From: Candidatus Bathyarchaeota archaeon
GTDB lineage: Archaea > Thermoproteota > Bathyarchaeia > Bathyarchaeales > B26-1
Direction: 5' to 3'
Length of the DNA stretch: 15,329 nucleotides
Assembly: GCA_003662645.1 (NCBI GenBank)
Contig: QMYL01000003.1
Location: 1 to 15,329 of the forward strand
Shown here one piece after another: positions 1-5,977 of the stretch (positions are counted from its first letter, which is position 1; every line of letters starts with the position of its first letter). The translations under genes were made by a program, and so were the position numbers. The notes beneath the pieces were generated by a model. That model searched no databases. It saw only the letters and a program-made list of their open reading frames with translations, and had not been told where the DNA came from.

Positions 1-729
1 AGGGCGGAGGAGGAGTGGAGAGAGGCGTTAAAGGCCGGAGACTACGCAAGGGCCTTCTCAAAGGCGGTTATGACAAGCCGCCTAACGAGAGAGATGATCG
101 AGGATGCGAAGAGACTCCTAAGCTTGCTGGGTATACCATACGTCCAAGCTCCGAGTGAGGGTGAGGCCCAGGCCGCCTACATGGCCATCAAAGGGGATGT
201 CTGGGCCTCCAGCAGTAGGGACTACGACTCCCTTCTCTTCGGAACCCCGAGGCTGGTCCGCTACCTAACGATCTCTGGTAAGGAGTTCCTACCAAGCTTG
301 GGCGTATCTAGACCACTAGAGCCAGAGCTTATAACCCTGGGTGAGCTGCTGTTCCACCACGGTATAACGAGGAGGCAACTCGTCGATATAGCGATACTGA
401 TAGGTACGGACTTCAATAGGGGTGTTAGGGGGATAGGGCCGAAGAAGGCCCTAGACCTTATTAGGAGGTATGGCTGCATCGAGAAGCTTCCCGAGATTAT
501 AAGGAGGAGAGTTCCCGAGAACTACGGTGAGGTTAGGGAGATATTCCTAAGGCCGGATGTAAACACAAATTATGAGATAAAGTATGGTTACCTGAAGAGG
601 GAGGAGCTATACGAGTTTTTATGTGAGGAGTTGGACTTCTCTAGGGATCGTGTGGGTAGGGTTATAGATAGGATGTTGAGCCATTACAGGCGGATGAGCC
701 AGTCCCAGTTGGAGAGGTGGATCCCGTAG
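1..729 (+). CDS. fen1: Flap endonuclease 1, 3' part (5' end outside window)
   Basis: FEN1 is a structure-specific 5' nuclease that removes flaps during Okazaki-fragment maturation and long-patch repair, working with PCNA. The reading frame is open from base 1, so the gene is cut at its 5' end; 242 residues are visible against about 340 for full-length archaeal FEN1, so the N-terminal nuclease part is missing. Family signatures are plain: QAPSEGEAQAAYM and RDYDSLLFG (acidic metal-binding residues), then IGTDFN and the helix-hairpin-helix GVRGIGPKKAL. The last residues, QSQLERWI, fit a PCNA-interacting (PIP) box of the form QxxLxxW, with Ile where Phe is usual. An internal ATG at base 70 lies inside the conserved domain and is not the real start. 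The gene converges on the TRAM gene with a 20-base gap. Confidence 0.96.
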   Translation, partial: RAEEEWREALKAGDYARAFSKAVMTSRLTREMIEDAKRLLSLLGIPYVQAPSEGEAQAAYMAIKGDVWASSSRDYDSLLFGTPRLVRYLTISGKEFLPSLGVSRPLEPELITLGELLFHHGITRRQLVDIAILIGTDFNRGVRGIGPKKALDLIRRYGCIEKLPEIIRRRVPENYGEVREIFLRPDVNTNYEIKYGYLKREELYEFLCEELDFSRDRVGRVIDRMLSHYRRMSQSQLERWIP

Positions 730-749
730 GTCTAGCGGTACCTTGCCAT

Positions 750-1019
750 CTAAGACTCCTCTTCCTCTGTTGGGGACTCGACTACCTCCCCCTCGGCGAA
801 CCTCCTGCTTATCCTCGTTATCCTTATCCTAACGTGGTCTCCTGGCTTTGTGTTAGGGATGAACGTTACAAGCCCCTTTATCCTCGCTATCCCATCCCCC
901 CTCCTGCTCACCTCTTGCACATCTACGTCGTACTCCTTCCCCAGCTCGACGGGCTTCGGTGGGTACGGTCTCCCATAACCCTTGGAGGTCGGTCTGCTCC
1001 TTCTCCTTCCCCTCTGCAT
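750..1019 (-). CDS. Small TRAM-domain RNA-binding protein
   Basis: An 89-residue protein made almost entirely of one TRAM domain (about residues 23-80). The motif EVSRRGDGIARIKGLVTFIP followed by NTKPGDHVRIRI and FAEGEVV is the typical TRAM beta-barrel signature. A basic, Arg-rich N-terminus (residues 2-20) and a short acidic tail (EEEE) flank it. Stand-alone TRAM proteins are common in archaea, and some methanogen members act as RNA chaperones; binding to tRNA, rRNA or mRNA is inferred from the family. The ATG at 1017-1019 is preceded by a good ribosome binding site (GAGGTGA on the minus strand, 1025-1031). It lies 46 bases downstream of the OB-fold gene on the same strand, so the two are probably co-transcribed. 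Confidence 0.9.
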   Translation of the reverse strand: MQRGRRRSRPTSKGYGRPYPPKPVELGKEYDVDVQEVSRRGDGIARIKGLVTFIPNTKPGDHVRIRITRISRRFAEGEVVESPTEEEES

Positions 1020-1065
1020 CTATCTCACCTCACAAACTCTAAATCCAAACATCCTCGCGGGTTTC

Positions 1066-1356
1066 TTACAGAACGGATAGCTTGCCGTATCTACCAACGT
1101 TCAGCTGTATCTCTCCCCTGAACGACTTTATGTAGCCGTTCTCGATGCTGACTGTATCGTTCACCTTAACCTTGTCTATCTGGTCGTTCCATAGGGTCAA
1201 CTTTATAGTTCCGCTTTCGTCGCTTATCGTGGCTGTTGCCACGCGGTGGGCTGTCCCGCTGAACCTGGAGTATACCTCCCTCGGCTCAGATATGTCTAGA
1301 ACCTTCGCGACAACGTTGACTCTCCTCATCCCATCTCTCAATTCACTAATCTTCAT
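1066..1356 (-). CDS. Single OB-fold, RPA/SSB-like nucleic-acid-binding protein
   Basis: A 96-residue protein with one OB fold of the replication protein A type: AKVLDISEPREV, then ATISDESGTIKLTLWND and VSIENGYIKSFRGEIQLNVGRYGKL. The 'DESGTIKLTLW' strand and the closing 'GEIQLNVG' strand are typical of archaeal RPA and crenarchaeal SSB. It probably binds single-stranded DNA, or RNA. Unlike the roughly 148-residue Sulfolobus SSB it has no flexible acidic C-terminal tail, so it may be a minimal SSB or a subunit that pairs with another. The start at 1354-1356 is well supported by AAGGAGGAGA (minus strand, 1361-1370). The TRAM gene follows it, and its ATG overlaps the stop of the doubtful ORF upstream as ATGA. 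Confidence 0.88.
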   Translation of the reverse strand: MKISELRDGMRRVNVVAKVLDISEPREVYSRFSGTAHRVATATISDESGTIKLTLWNDQIDKVKVNDTVSIENGYIKSFRGEIQLNVGRYGKLSVL

Positions 1357-1607
1357 AACATCTCCTCCTTTACTCGATAAACCCGCGACTGCAAACAGCC
1401 AGTTCTGCTTGATAGTTTAAGGTCAACCCTAAGGAGGCCATAGAGCTCAACGTTCCATCCGTCACCCTTCATAGGTGTGGCTGCCGTTCCATCCCCAAGG
1501 GTGGTGGGGATGAGGGGATCCATAGAGATTGAGTGGAGAAAACCGGCATTCACCAGTAGCGCCACTTCACCAAAGCCTTTCCAATCTGCATCTAACGGTC
1601 TACGCAT
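1353..1607 (-). CDS. Doubtful 84-residue ORF upstream of the OB-fold gene
   Basis: I do not recognise this protein. In its favour, it fills most of the gap behind a good leftward TATA box, its TGA overlaps the OB-fold ATG as ATGA (the usual sign of translational coupling), and an AAGGT lies just before its ATG at 1605-1607. Against it, its Arg and Ser codons (CGT, CGA, CGG, TCG) differ from the AGG-rich neighbours, it shows no domain motif, and it contains an 8-bp hairpin and an out-of-frame 10-bp direct repeat, which suggest non-coding sequence. No membrane segment or metal site is visible. It may be a lineage-specific small protein, a decayed gene, or a leader with an accidental ORF. Confidence 0.3.
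   Translation of the reverse strand: MRRPLDADWKGFGEVALLVNAGFLHSISMDPLIPTTLGDGTAATPMKGDGWNVELYGLLRVDLKLSSRTGCLQSRVYRVKEEML
1451..1494. repeat. Direct repeat pair CGTTCCATCC
   Basis: The 10-mer CGTTCCATCC occurs at 1451-1460 and again at 1485-1494, 34 bases apart. The spacing is not a multiple of three, so the two copies do not encode a protein repeat. It could be a pair of protein-binding sites about three helical turns apart, or chance. Confidence 0.5.
1490..1512. repeat. 8-bp inverted repeat (hairpin) in the 1357-1755 gap
   Basis: CATCCCCA (1490-1497) and TGGGGATG (1505-1512) are perfect complements with a 7-nt loop, giving a stable GC-rich hairpin in either strand's transcript. It sits inside the doubtful 84-codon ORF and beside one copy of the CGTTCCATCC direct repeat. 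Confidence 0.6.
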
Positions 1608-1632
1608 TTACCTTTTCGTCCTTAGTCGCGGA

Positions 1633-1699
1633 ACTAGCATACAACAGAATCAGCAGGTTGCGGCTACAAGCCTTCCCGCCGAATCCGTTTAATGCTAGT
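1633..1699 (-). ncRNA. Possible 67-nt structured RNA or leader element
   Basis: On the minus strand an 8-bp perfect inverted repeat (ACTAGCAT at 1699-1692, ATGCTAGT at 1640-1633) would close a 67-nt element. Inside it two smaller hairpins can form: CGGC/GCCG, and GCAAC/GTTGT with one G-U pair, giving a three-way junction. The TATA box at 1723-1730 predicts a transcript start near 1700, right at the first base of the closing stem. It is not a tRNA: there is no T-loop GGTTC and no CCA-type end. A single 8-bp repeat at this distance can arise by chance, so this is only a candidate. Confidence 0.28.
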
Positions 1700-1722
1700 A
1701 ATTATCGAAATGTTGATGTTGG

Positions 1723-1730
1723 ATATAAAT
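1723..1730 (-). promoter_or_regulatory. TATA box for the leftward OB-fold/TRAM transcript
   Basis: The minus strand reads ATTTATAT, close to the archaeal TTTATA consensus, in an AT-rich stretch just past the HMG-CoA synthase stop. A start about 26 nt downstream would be near 1700. This would drive the OB-fold and TRAM genes with a leader of about 340 nt, or about 90 nt if the 84-codon ORF is real. Confidence 0.5.
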
Positions 1731-1748
1731 CTTATGTGCTCCCTTAAT

Positions 1749-1764
1749 GGGTTACCTATAACCC
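1749..1764 (-). terminator. Stem-loop across the HMG-CoA synthase stop codon
   Basis: GGGTTA (1749-1754) and TAACCC (1759-1764) form a perfect 6-bp stem with a 4-nt loop, and the TAG stop (1756-1758) lies in the loop. It may help end or protect the leftward mRNA. No clear U-tract follows, so a terminator role is unproven. Confidence 0.3.
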
Positions 1765-3270
1765 TTCCTTGAACCTCCTGTAGGTTGCGTAGTCAATGTA
1801 TTCTATATACCTGTTCTCAACTTGGTACCTGACGTTGAACCTCTGCCTGCTTCTCTTCTCCTCTATCTGGCTCGTAACTAGGAAAGAGTAGGCGTCGCTC
1901 CCAGCCCCAGACCCGTAACTGACTATCATTATCCTCTCGTATGGTTTCGCTATGTCGAGGACTGATGCCAACCCTATCGGGGAAGAACCGGAATAGGTGT
2001 TACCGAACTTAGAAACTTGCATCCCAGGTAGGTATTGTTCAGGCTTGAACCCCAAGCTCTTAGCGGCCCTCATAGGCCAGACGGGATTGGGCTGGTGGCA
2101 GATGAAGTAGTCTATGTCGCCGGGTGTGAGGTTCATCTTCTCCATAAGCTTCCTACCAGCCTTCACTATATGCTTGAAGTATGCAGGTCCACCGGTGAAC
2201 CTACCCCCATGCCTCGGGTACGGCTCTAAGTCCCTCCTCCAGAAGTCCGGCGTATCAGAGGAGCACGAGTACCAACCTTCAAGCTCGGCGATCACATCCC
2301 TCATGCCGAAGATGAAGGCCGAACCCCCAAACCCGACGAAGAAGTCCAATTCACCTCCAGGTTCACCCCTGGGTGCAGCTTGGGAGTTATCTGCTCCTAT
2401 CACTATTGCGTACTCGGTTGGGGTCTTCGGGTAATACACGAGGGCTGCGGCGTCCTTGAACATGCTCGTCGCAGCCTTGCATGCGAACTCCGTGTCGACG
2501 GCATCTATCCCCTGAACCCTCTCATCCCTCTCCTCCTCACCGAGCTTCAGTACTTGGGCCACCTTCGACGCTATCGGGTTTACGGCGTAGGGGTTAGACT
2601 CCGAGCCTACGTATATCTTGCCGATTAGTGATTGATCCACACCTGAATGGATTAGGGCTAGTTTTCCGGCCTCCACAGCCGCGGTTATGGCGTCCTCGTC
2701 TAGGAATGGCACGGAGCGCTCTATGGTTCCCTCCTTTATCCTGAACCTTGAGACGTAGACCCCGTAGCCCACTATCCCCGGGGTCTCATACTCCTTCTTG
2801 GGCTTTACGATCTCGTACTTCTGGTATGGGTAGTACTCATCCGCGAAGGTGAAGGCCAGAGATATCGTTGGGATTATCTCGCTCGGCCCCACGCTGTACC
2901 TACGCCTGAACCTTGGTACAACCTCCCTCCCCTCGAAGTCTGAGGGGTCTACATCCTCATCGCTCCTGAGTATGCGGTCCGTCAGCCTACCGGGAACCCT
3001 AACCTTCCCGTCGTGGAATGATACTATACCATAAATGTAGGAGCCGAGTTTCCTGAACTTGTTGGTTGGGTTCCTAACGACTGTGCATGACTCGAGCACA
3101 CCCTTCTCGTAGAAGAAGTCTATATCCTCGATCTTCCCAAAGCTCTTCCTCCCGCAGGTTCCGCAGTACTTCCTAACCCTGAAGTACTCCCTCCCGCAGA
3201 TTGTACAGCGGCTACCCTTCAATCTATCCCCGATGTATGAGACCCTCCTTTCTATAGGTCCACTACTCAC
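1756..3270 (-). CDS. DUF35-HMG-CoA synthase fusion protein
   Basis: HMG-CoA synthase condenses acetyl-CoA with acetoacetyl-CoA, an early mevalonate step towards archaeal isoprenoid lipids. The 504-residue protein is about 150 longer than a typical archaeal HMGCS (about 345). The extra N-terminus is a DUF35 domain: a zinc ribbon (C22-C25 and C36-C39) followed by an OB-like part to about residue 150. The synthase core (about 163-470) keeps the expected catalytic residues: Glu224 in GSESNPYAV, the acyl-accepting Cys264 in DTEFACKAAT, and His392 in CHQPN, plus SDTPDFWRR, RFTGGPAYFKH, FGNTYSGS and SYGSGAGSDAY. The GTG start at 3268-3270 has GGAGGGA upstream. It lies 2 bases after the thiolase-like gene, so the two are one operon. 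Methanogen complexes use a separate DUF35 subunit to bridge thiolase and synthase; here it is fused. Confidence 0.93.
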   Translation of the reverse strand: MSSGPIERRVSYIGDRLKGSRCTICGREYFRVRKYCGTCGRKSFGKIEDIDFFYEKGVLESCTVVRNPTNKFRKLGSYIYGIVSFHDGKVRVPGRLTDRILRSDEDVDPSDFEGREVVPRFRRRYSVGPSEIIPTISLAFTFADEYYPYQKYEIVKPKKEYETPGIVGYGVYVSRFRIKEGTIERSVPFLDEDAITAAVEAGKLALIHSGVDQSLIGKIYVGSESNPYAVNPIASKVAQVLKLGEEERDERVQGIDAVDTEFACKAATSMFKDAAALVYYPKTPTEYAIVIGADNSQAAPRGEPGGELDFFVGFGGSAFIFGMRDVIAELEGWYSCSSDTPDFWRRDLEPYPRHGGRFTGGPAYFKHIVKAGRKLMEKMNLTPGDIDYFICHQPNPVWPMRAAKSLGFKPEQYLPGMQVSKFGNTYSGSSPIGLASVLDIAKPYERIMIVSYGSGAGSDAYSFLVTSQIEEKRSRQRFNVRYQVENRYIEYIDYATYRRFKEGL

Positions 3271-3272
3271 AC

Positions 3273-4481
3273 CTAATCCCTCCCCAAGATGTGCACGTAA
3301 ACCTTAGTTCCGAACCCCTCAACCTCCTGGACGCATCCATATAGGAGGTCGCCGTCGAACTCCACCTTAACGCCGTCGGCCTCACCTCTCAACTGCTTGA
3401 ACACCTCATATACTTGGGCTCCACCCGTCGCGCCTAGCGGGTTCCCATCAGCCTTCAGGCCGCCATTAGTATTCACGTATAGGATGTGCCCATCCAGGTC
3501 GTAGAAGCCCTCGAAGTCGTCGAAGTTCCTGAAGCTCTCCGCCAAGTCTAGCCAAGCCCTCCCCCTCCTCGAGAAGCCTAGGTCTTCGAGTGAGATCATC
3601 TCCAATACAGTTGATTGGTCGTACAGCTCGGCTAGGTGGATATCCTTAATATCGACCTTGGCCATCTTTAGGGCTTTCTCCATGGCTATCCTCGTTGCCA
3701 GGAAGCCGGCCCTATCCTCGCGGGATGGGTATGTTATGTAGTCGGTTGAGAGGGCTGAGCCGAGTATGTAGATTGGCGTATCCGTGTATTCCTTGGCAAC
3801 TCTTGGGCTCGCCAAGATTATGGCTGAGGCGCCATCCGATATAGGGGCGAAGTCGTAGAGGCCTAGGGGTTTATGCGCTGACTCCCTCGCCTTCAACACC
3901 CGGTTGAGGTCTATCTCCCTACGGAAGTGGGCGTACACGTTCTTCACGGCGTTCCTGTGGTTCTTAACAGAGATGTAAGCCAGAGCCACCTTCAATCTCT
4001 CAAGTGAGTCCCCGGTTATACCATACTTCTTGATGTACTCCCTCAACATCAACTCGTGGTTCGACTCAGGTGTGCAACCGGCATAGTAGCTCCACGGATC
4101 CTCCAGCAGCATTAGGTCATCCCTTATCTTATCGAGTCGGTCTGTCATCTTCTCCACCCCGCCGACCAGTACCAAGTCGTACTTTCCGGCTTCTATGGAG
4201 TGGCATGCGTTGAATAGGGCTGAGCTGAAGGATCGAACCTTCTCAATTGGGATGTGCATCTCGAGGAGCTGGGACATGAAGCCCTCTTCTATCCCGATCT
4301 TGTTGGTTAGTTGGAGGAAGTAGTCGGATATGTAGCAGGCGTCGAGGTCCCTCCGTTCTATCCCGGCTGAGTCGAGGGCCATCAATCCGGCTTCGTCTAT
4401 GAGGTCCTCCGGGTCCTCCTCGAACCTCTCACCGAACTTCGTCCTGCCAACCCCGATGATGGCTGGAGTCTCTCTCTCCAT
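3273..4481 (-). CDS. Thiolase-family protein lacking the usual catalytic residues
   Basis: The fold is clearly archaeal thiolase (SCP2/acetoacetyl-CoA type): N-terminal PAIIGVGRTKFG, then LVLVGGVEKMTD, SDGASAIILAS, ISLEDLGF, NTNGGLKADG, NPLGATGGAQVYE and GFGTKVYVHIL. The catalytic sites are altered. Where the family has a CASGG-type nucleophile loop, this protein reads VRSFSSALFNA (about residues 82-92), shorter by about four residues and without Cys at that place. The GHP histidine is Asn347 (KADGNP). The HDAF histidine is Tyr287 (ELYDQS). It is therefore unlikely to be an ordinary acetoacetyl-CoA thiolase; a structural partner of the adjacent synthase is my inference. I start at the ATG at 4479-4481, where the family begins. 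An in-frame ATG at 4551-4553 would add 24 Lys/Arg-rich residues of no known kind and overlaps a TATA-like TTTAAAAA. Confidence 0.88.
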   Translation of the reverse strand: MERETPAIIGVGRTKFGERFEEDPEDLIDEAGLMALDSAGIERRDLDACYISDYFLQLTNKIGIEEGFMSQLLEMHIPIEKVRSFSSALFNACHSIEAGKYDLVLVGGVEKMTDRLDKIRDDLMLLEDPWSYYAGCTPESNHELMLREYIKKYGITGDSLERLKVALAYISVKNHRNAVKNVYAHFRREIDLNRVLKARESAHKPLGLYDFAPISDGASAIILASPRVAKEYTDTPIYILGSALSTDYITYPSREDRAGFLATRIAMEKALKMAKVDIKDIHLAELYDQSTVLEMISLEDLGFSRRGRAWLDLAESFRNFDDFEGFYDLDGHILYVNTNGGLKADGNPLGATGGAQVYEVFKQLRGEADGVKVEFDGDLLYGCVQEVEGFGTKVYVHILGRD

Positions 4482-4605
4482 AAACCTAGAAACACGCTCC
4501 AACCTGCAAGGTATTCTCCTTTTTGGATGAGGAGCCTTTTTAAATTTTGCCATTTTTTCGAAAATCTAGGCTGCGTTCCCCCTCCCGATATCCCCACATG
4601 AGTGT

Positions 4606-4620
4606 AAAAATTATTTAAGC
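4606..4620. promoter_or_regulatory. Near-symmetric divergent TATA region between thiolase-like and coiled-coil genes
   Basis: TTATTTAA (4611-4618) reads as TTAAATAA on the other strand, so the same AT-rich element could serve both directions. Rightward, a start about 26 nt away falls at about 4640, exactly the first ATG of the coiled-coil gene. Leftward, a start near 4588 would give the thiolase-like gene a leader of about 107 nt to 4481. A second leftward TATA-like TTTAAAAA lies at about 4535-4545. Confidence 0.45.
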
Positions 4621-4639
4621 GATGTGGGTTAATAAGTAG

Positions 4640-5404
4640 ATGTGGCACCAACCTTATTGCTGGTGTGGTTTGATGATTGAGGATTTCGACCGGAGGATAA
4701 GCGAGTTCGAGAAGCTTCTCCAGAAGATGGCCACCGAAATAACGAGCGGCGTGATCTTTGAGAGGCTCCTCCCCATGGACCTCTGGAGGAAGGCCGAGGA
4801 ATCCGTCACAACTTTGAGGAGCCTAACTGAGCGCCTGACGGAAAGCATGCTGGTGCTCAAACCAGAGATGACCCCTACCATAGAGAGGAGGTTCAGGGCG
4901 GTCCTACAACCCCTAGACGAATTCAAGGAGATACTCTTCCGGAAGTCCGATAACCCTATGGAGAACTCGAGGCTAGCCTTGGAACAGCTCAGGAAGGCAG
5001 TTATGGGAGCCTCAGACCTACTCCAGCTGGCGAAGGGTATAAGGGGTGACCCATCCAGGGGGATAATGGAGGTAATAAGACTGAAAGAGGTCTCAAAGAC
5101 GAAGGAGTATCTGGCCTCAATACCGGTCCCGGAGGTAATACACCTAAGGTTCATCAACCTGAGGAAGCAACTCGAGAACCTAAGGTTCCACATGTCAAAC
5201 CTCGAGAGGGCTCTAGGAGAGACCAGGATGCACATAGCGATGGTTCAGGATGAACTAGCGAAGTTCCGGCCATCCCAACCGGAGGGCGTAACCGAAAGGC
5301 CAAAGGTCGGCGTAGAAGCTGAGAAGCCTGAGGCAGAGGAGGAGAAGGTGGAGGAACCTACGCTACTCCGTAAGGATAAGCAGTCAGCCCTCCCGGAGTT
5401 CTAA
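4640..5404 (+). CDS. Coiled-coil protein of unknown function
   Basis: I do not recognise the family. The protein (254 residues) is predicted to be mostly long helices: FDRRISEFEKLLQKMATEI, a middle helical region (about 60-150), and a second coiled coil at about 168-210 (INLRKQLENLRFHMSNLERA). A charged, disordered tail (about 213-254) follows, rich in Glu, Pro and Lys. There is no signal peptide or membrane segment, so it is probably cytoplasmic. The ATG at 4640 fits a leaderless start 26 nt from a TATA box; the ATG at 4673 (MIEDFDRR), after GGTG at 4662, is nearly as likely and would drop the odd WHQPYCWCG segment. moaC follows after 41 bases. The shape suggests a scaffold or a DNA- or chromosome-associated coiled coil, but nothing in the sequence proves this. 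Confidence 0.78.
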   Translation: MWHQPYCWCGLMIEDFDRRISEFEKLLQKMATEITSGVIFERLLPMDLWRKAEESVTTLRSLTERLTESMLVLKPEMTPTIERRFRAVLQPLDEFKEILFRKSDNPMENSRLALEQLRKAVMGASDLLQLAKGIRGDPSRGIMEVIRLKEVSKTKEYLASIPVPEVIHLRFINLRKQLENLRFHMSNLERALGETRMHIAMVQDELAKFRPSQPEGVTERPKVGVEAEKPEAEEEKVEEPTLLRKDKQSALPEF

Positions 5405-5418
5405 GGCCTCCATCACCA

Positions 5419-5436
5419 ACCGGGGGATAGCCCGGT
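5419..5436 (+). promoter_or_regulatory. Hairpin holding the probable moaC ribosome binding site
   Basis: ACCGGG (5419-5424) and CCCGGT (5431-5436) form a perfect GC-rich 6-bp stem with a 6-nt loop. The 3' arm contains GGT of GGTG (5434-5437), the best Shine-Dalgarno-like sequence before the moaC ATG at 5446. Folding would hide that site. It could also simply end the upstream transcript. Confidence 0.4.
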
Positions 5437-5445
5437 GTCTAAGCG

Positions 5446-5892
5446 ATGTCGATGGTGGATATAACCGAAAAACCAGAGGTATACCGCACAGCCACAGCCA
5501 AGGGTAGGATAAAGCTGAAGAGGGAGACCGTTAAGCTGATCCGGGAGGGTAAGATAGAGAAGGGAGATCCACTCTACACGGCTAAGATCGCCGGTATACT
5601 AGCCGCTAAAAGGACGAGTTCCCTGATACCGCTATGCCATCCAATCCCGTTGACGAAGGTCGATGTGGATGTCAGGGTAGCCGGAGAGGAGACGGTTGAG
5701 GCTGAGGCCACCGTAAAGACTAAAGCTCAGACTGGGGTTGAGATGGAGGCCTTAGTCGCCGCAACGACTGCCCTGCTAACCGTATGGGACATGACGAAAC
5801 AGTACGAGAAGGATGAGGAGGGGCAGTACCCGACAACGGTGATCCTAGACGTAAGGGTTCTGAGAAAGTTCAAGTCTCAGAGTGGGGTCTAA
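5446..5892 (+). CDS. moaC: Cyclic pyranopterin monophosphate synthase (MoaC)
   Basis: MoaC converts 3',8-cyclo-7,8-dihydroguanosine triphosphate, the product of MoaA, to cyclic pyranopterin monophosphate, the first stable intermediate of molybdopterin (or tungstopterin) synthesis. At 148 residues it is of normal length. The signatures are complete: MVDITEKP at the N-terminus, KRTSSLIPLCHPIPLT (about 55-70), TGVEMEAL (97-103) and TVWDMTKQYEK (112-122). The expected active-site residues are present: Lys47, His65, Asp115 and Lys118. The ATG at 5446 or the one at 5452 (MVDIT, the usual family start) may be used. No moaA is visible in the window. moaB follows about 85 bases later on the same strand. 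Confidence 0.96.
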   Translation: MSMVDITEKPEVYRTATAKGRIKLKRETVKLIREGKIEKGDPLYTAKIAGILAAKRTSSLIPLCHPIPLTKVDVDVRVAGEETVEAEATVKTKAQTGVEMEALVAATTALLTVWDMTKQYEKDEEGQYPTTVILDVRVLRKFKSQSGV

Positions 5893-5977
5893 AACCTGAA
5901 GAGGGGTAATGCTAATTTTGTAGCCGTATCCTAAGCCTACTTAATCGTTGTACGTTGTATAATGGTTGGTGAGACCG

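Noticed and set aside
717..1121. 134-codon plus-strand ORF across the TRAM and OB-fold genes
   Set aside because: It lies antisense to two genes with clear domains and good ribosome binding sites, and its Pro/Leu/His-rich translation has no domain pattern.
1633..1699. tRNA gene in the gap
   Set aside because: The closing stem resembles an acceptor stem, but there is no T-loop GGTTC, no D-arm pattern and no anticodon arm.
1477..1747. Two plus-strand ORFs of 71-72 codons in the gap
   Set aside because: They overlap each other in different frames, lack ribosome binding sites and show no recognisable motif.
4654..5235. 193-codon minus-strand ORF
   Set aside because: It is antisense to the coiled-coil gene and Ser/Leu-rich, as expected for the complement of Glu/Lys/Arg-rich helix codons; no promoter or ribosome binding site fits.
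5405..5445. Molybdenum-cofactor riboswitch before moaC
   Set aside because: The gap is only 41 bases with one short stem, far smaller than the bacterial Moco riboswitch.
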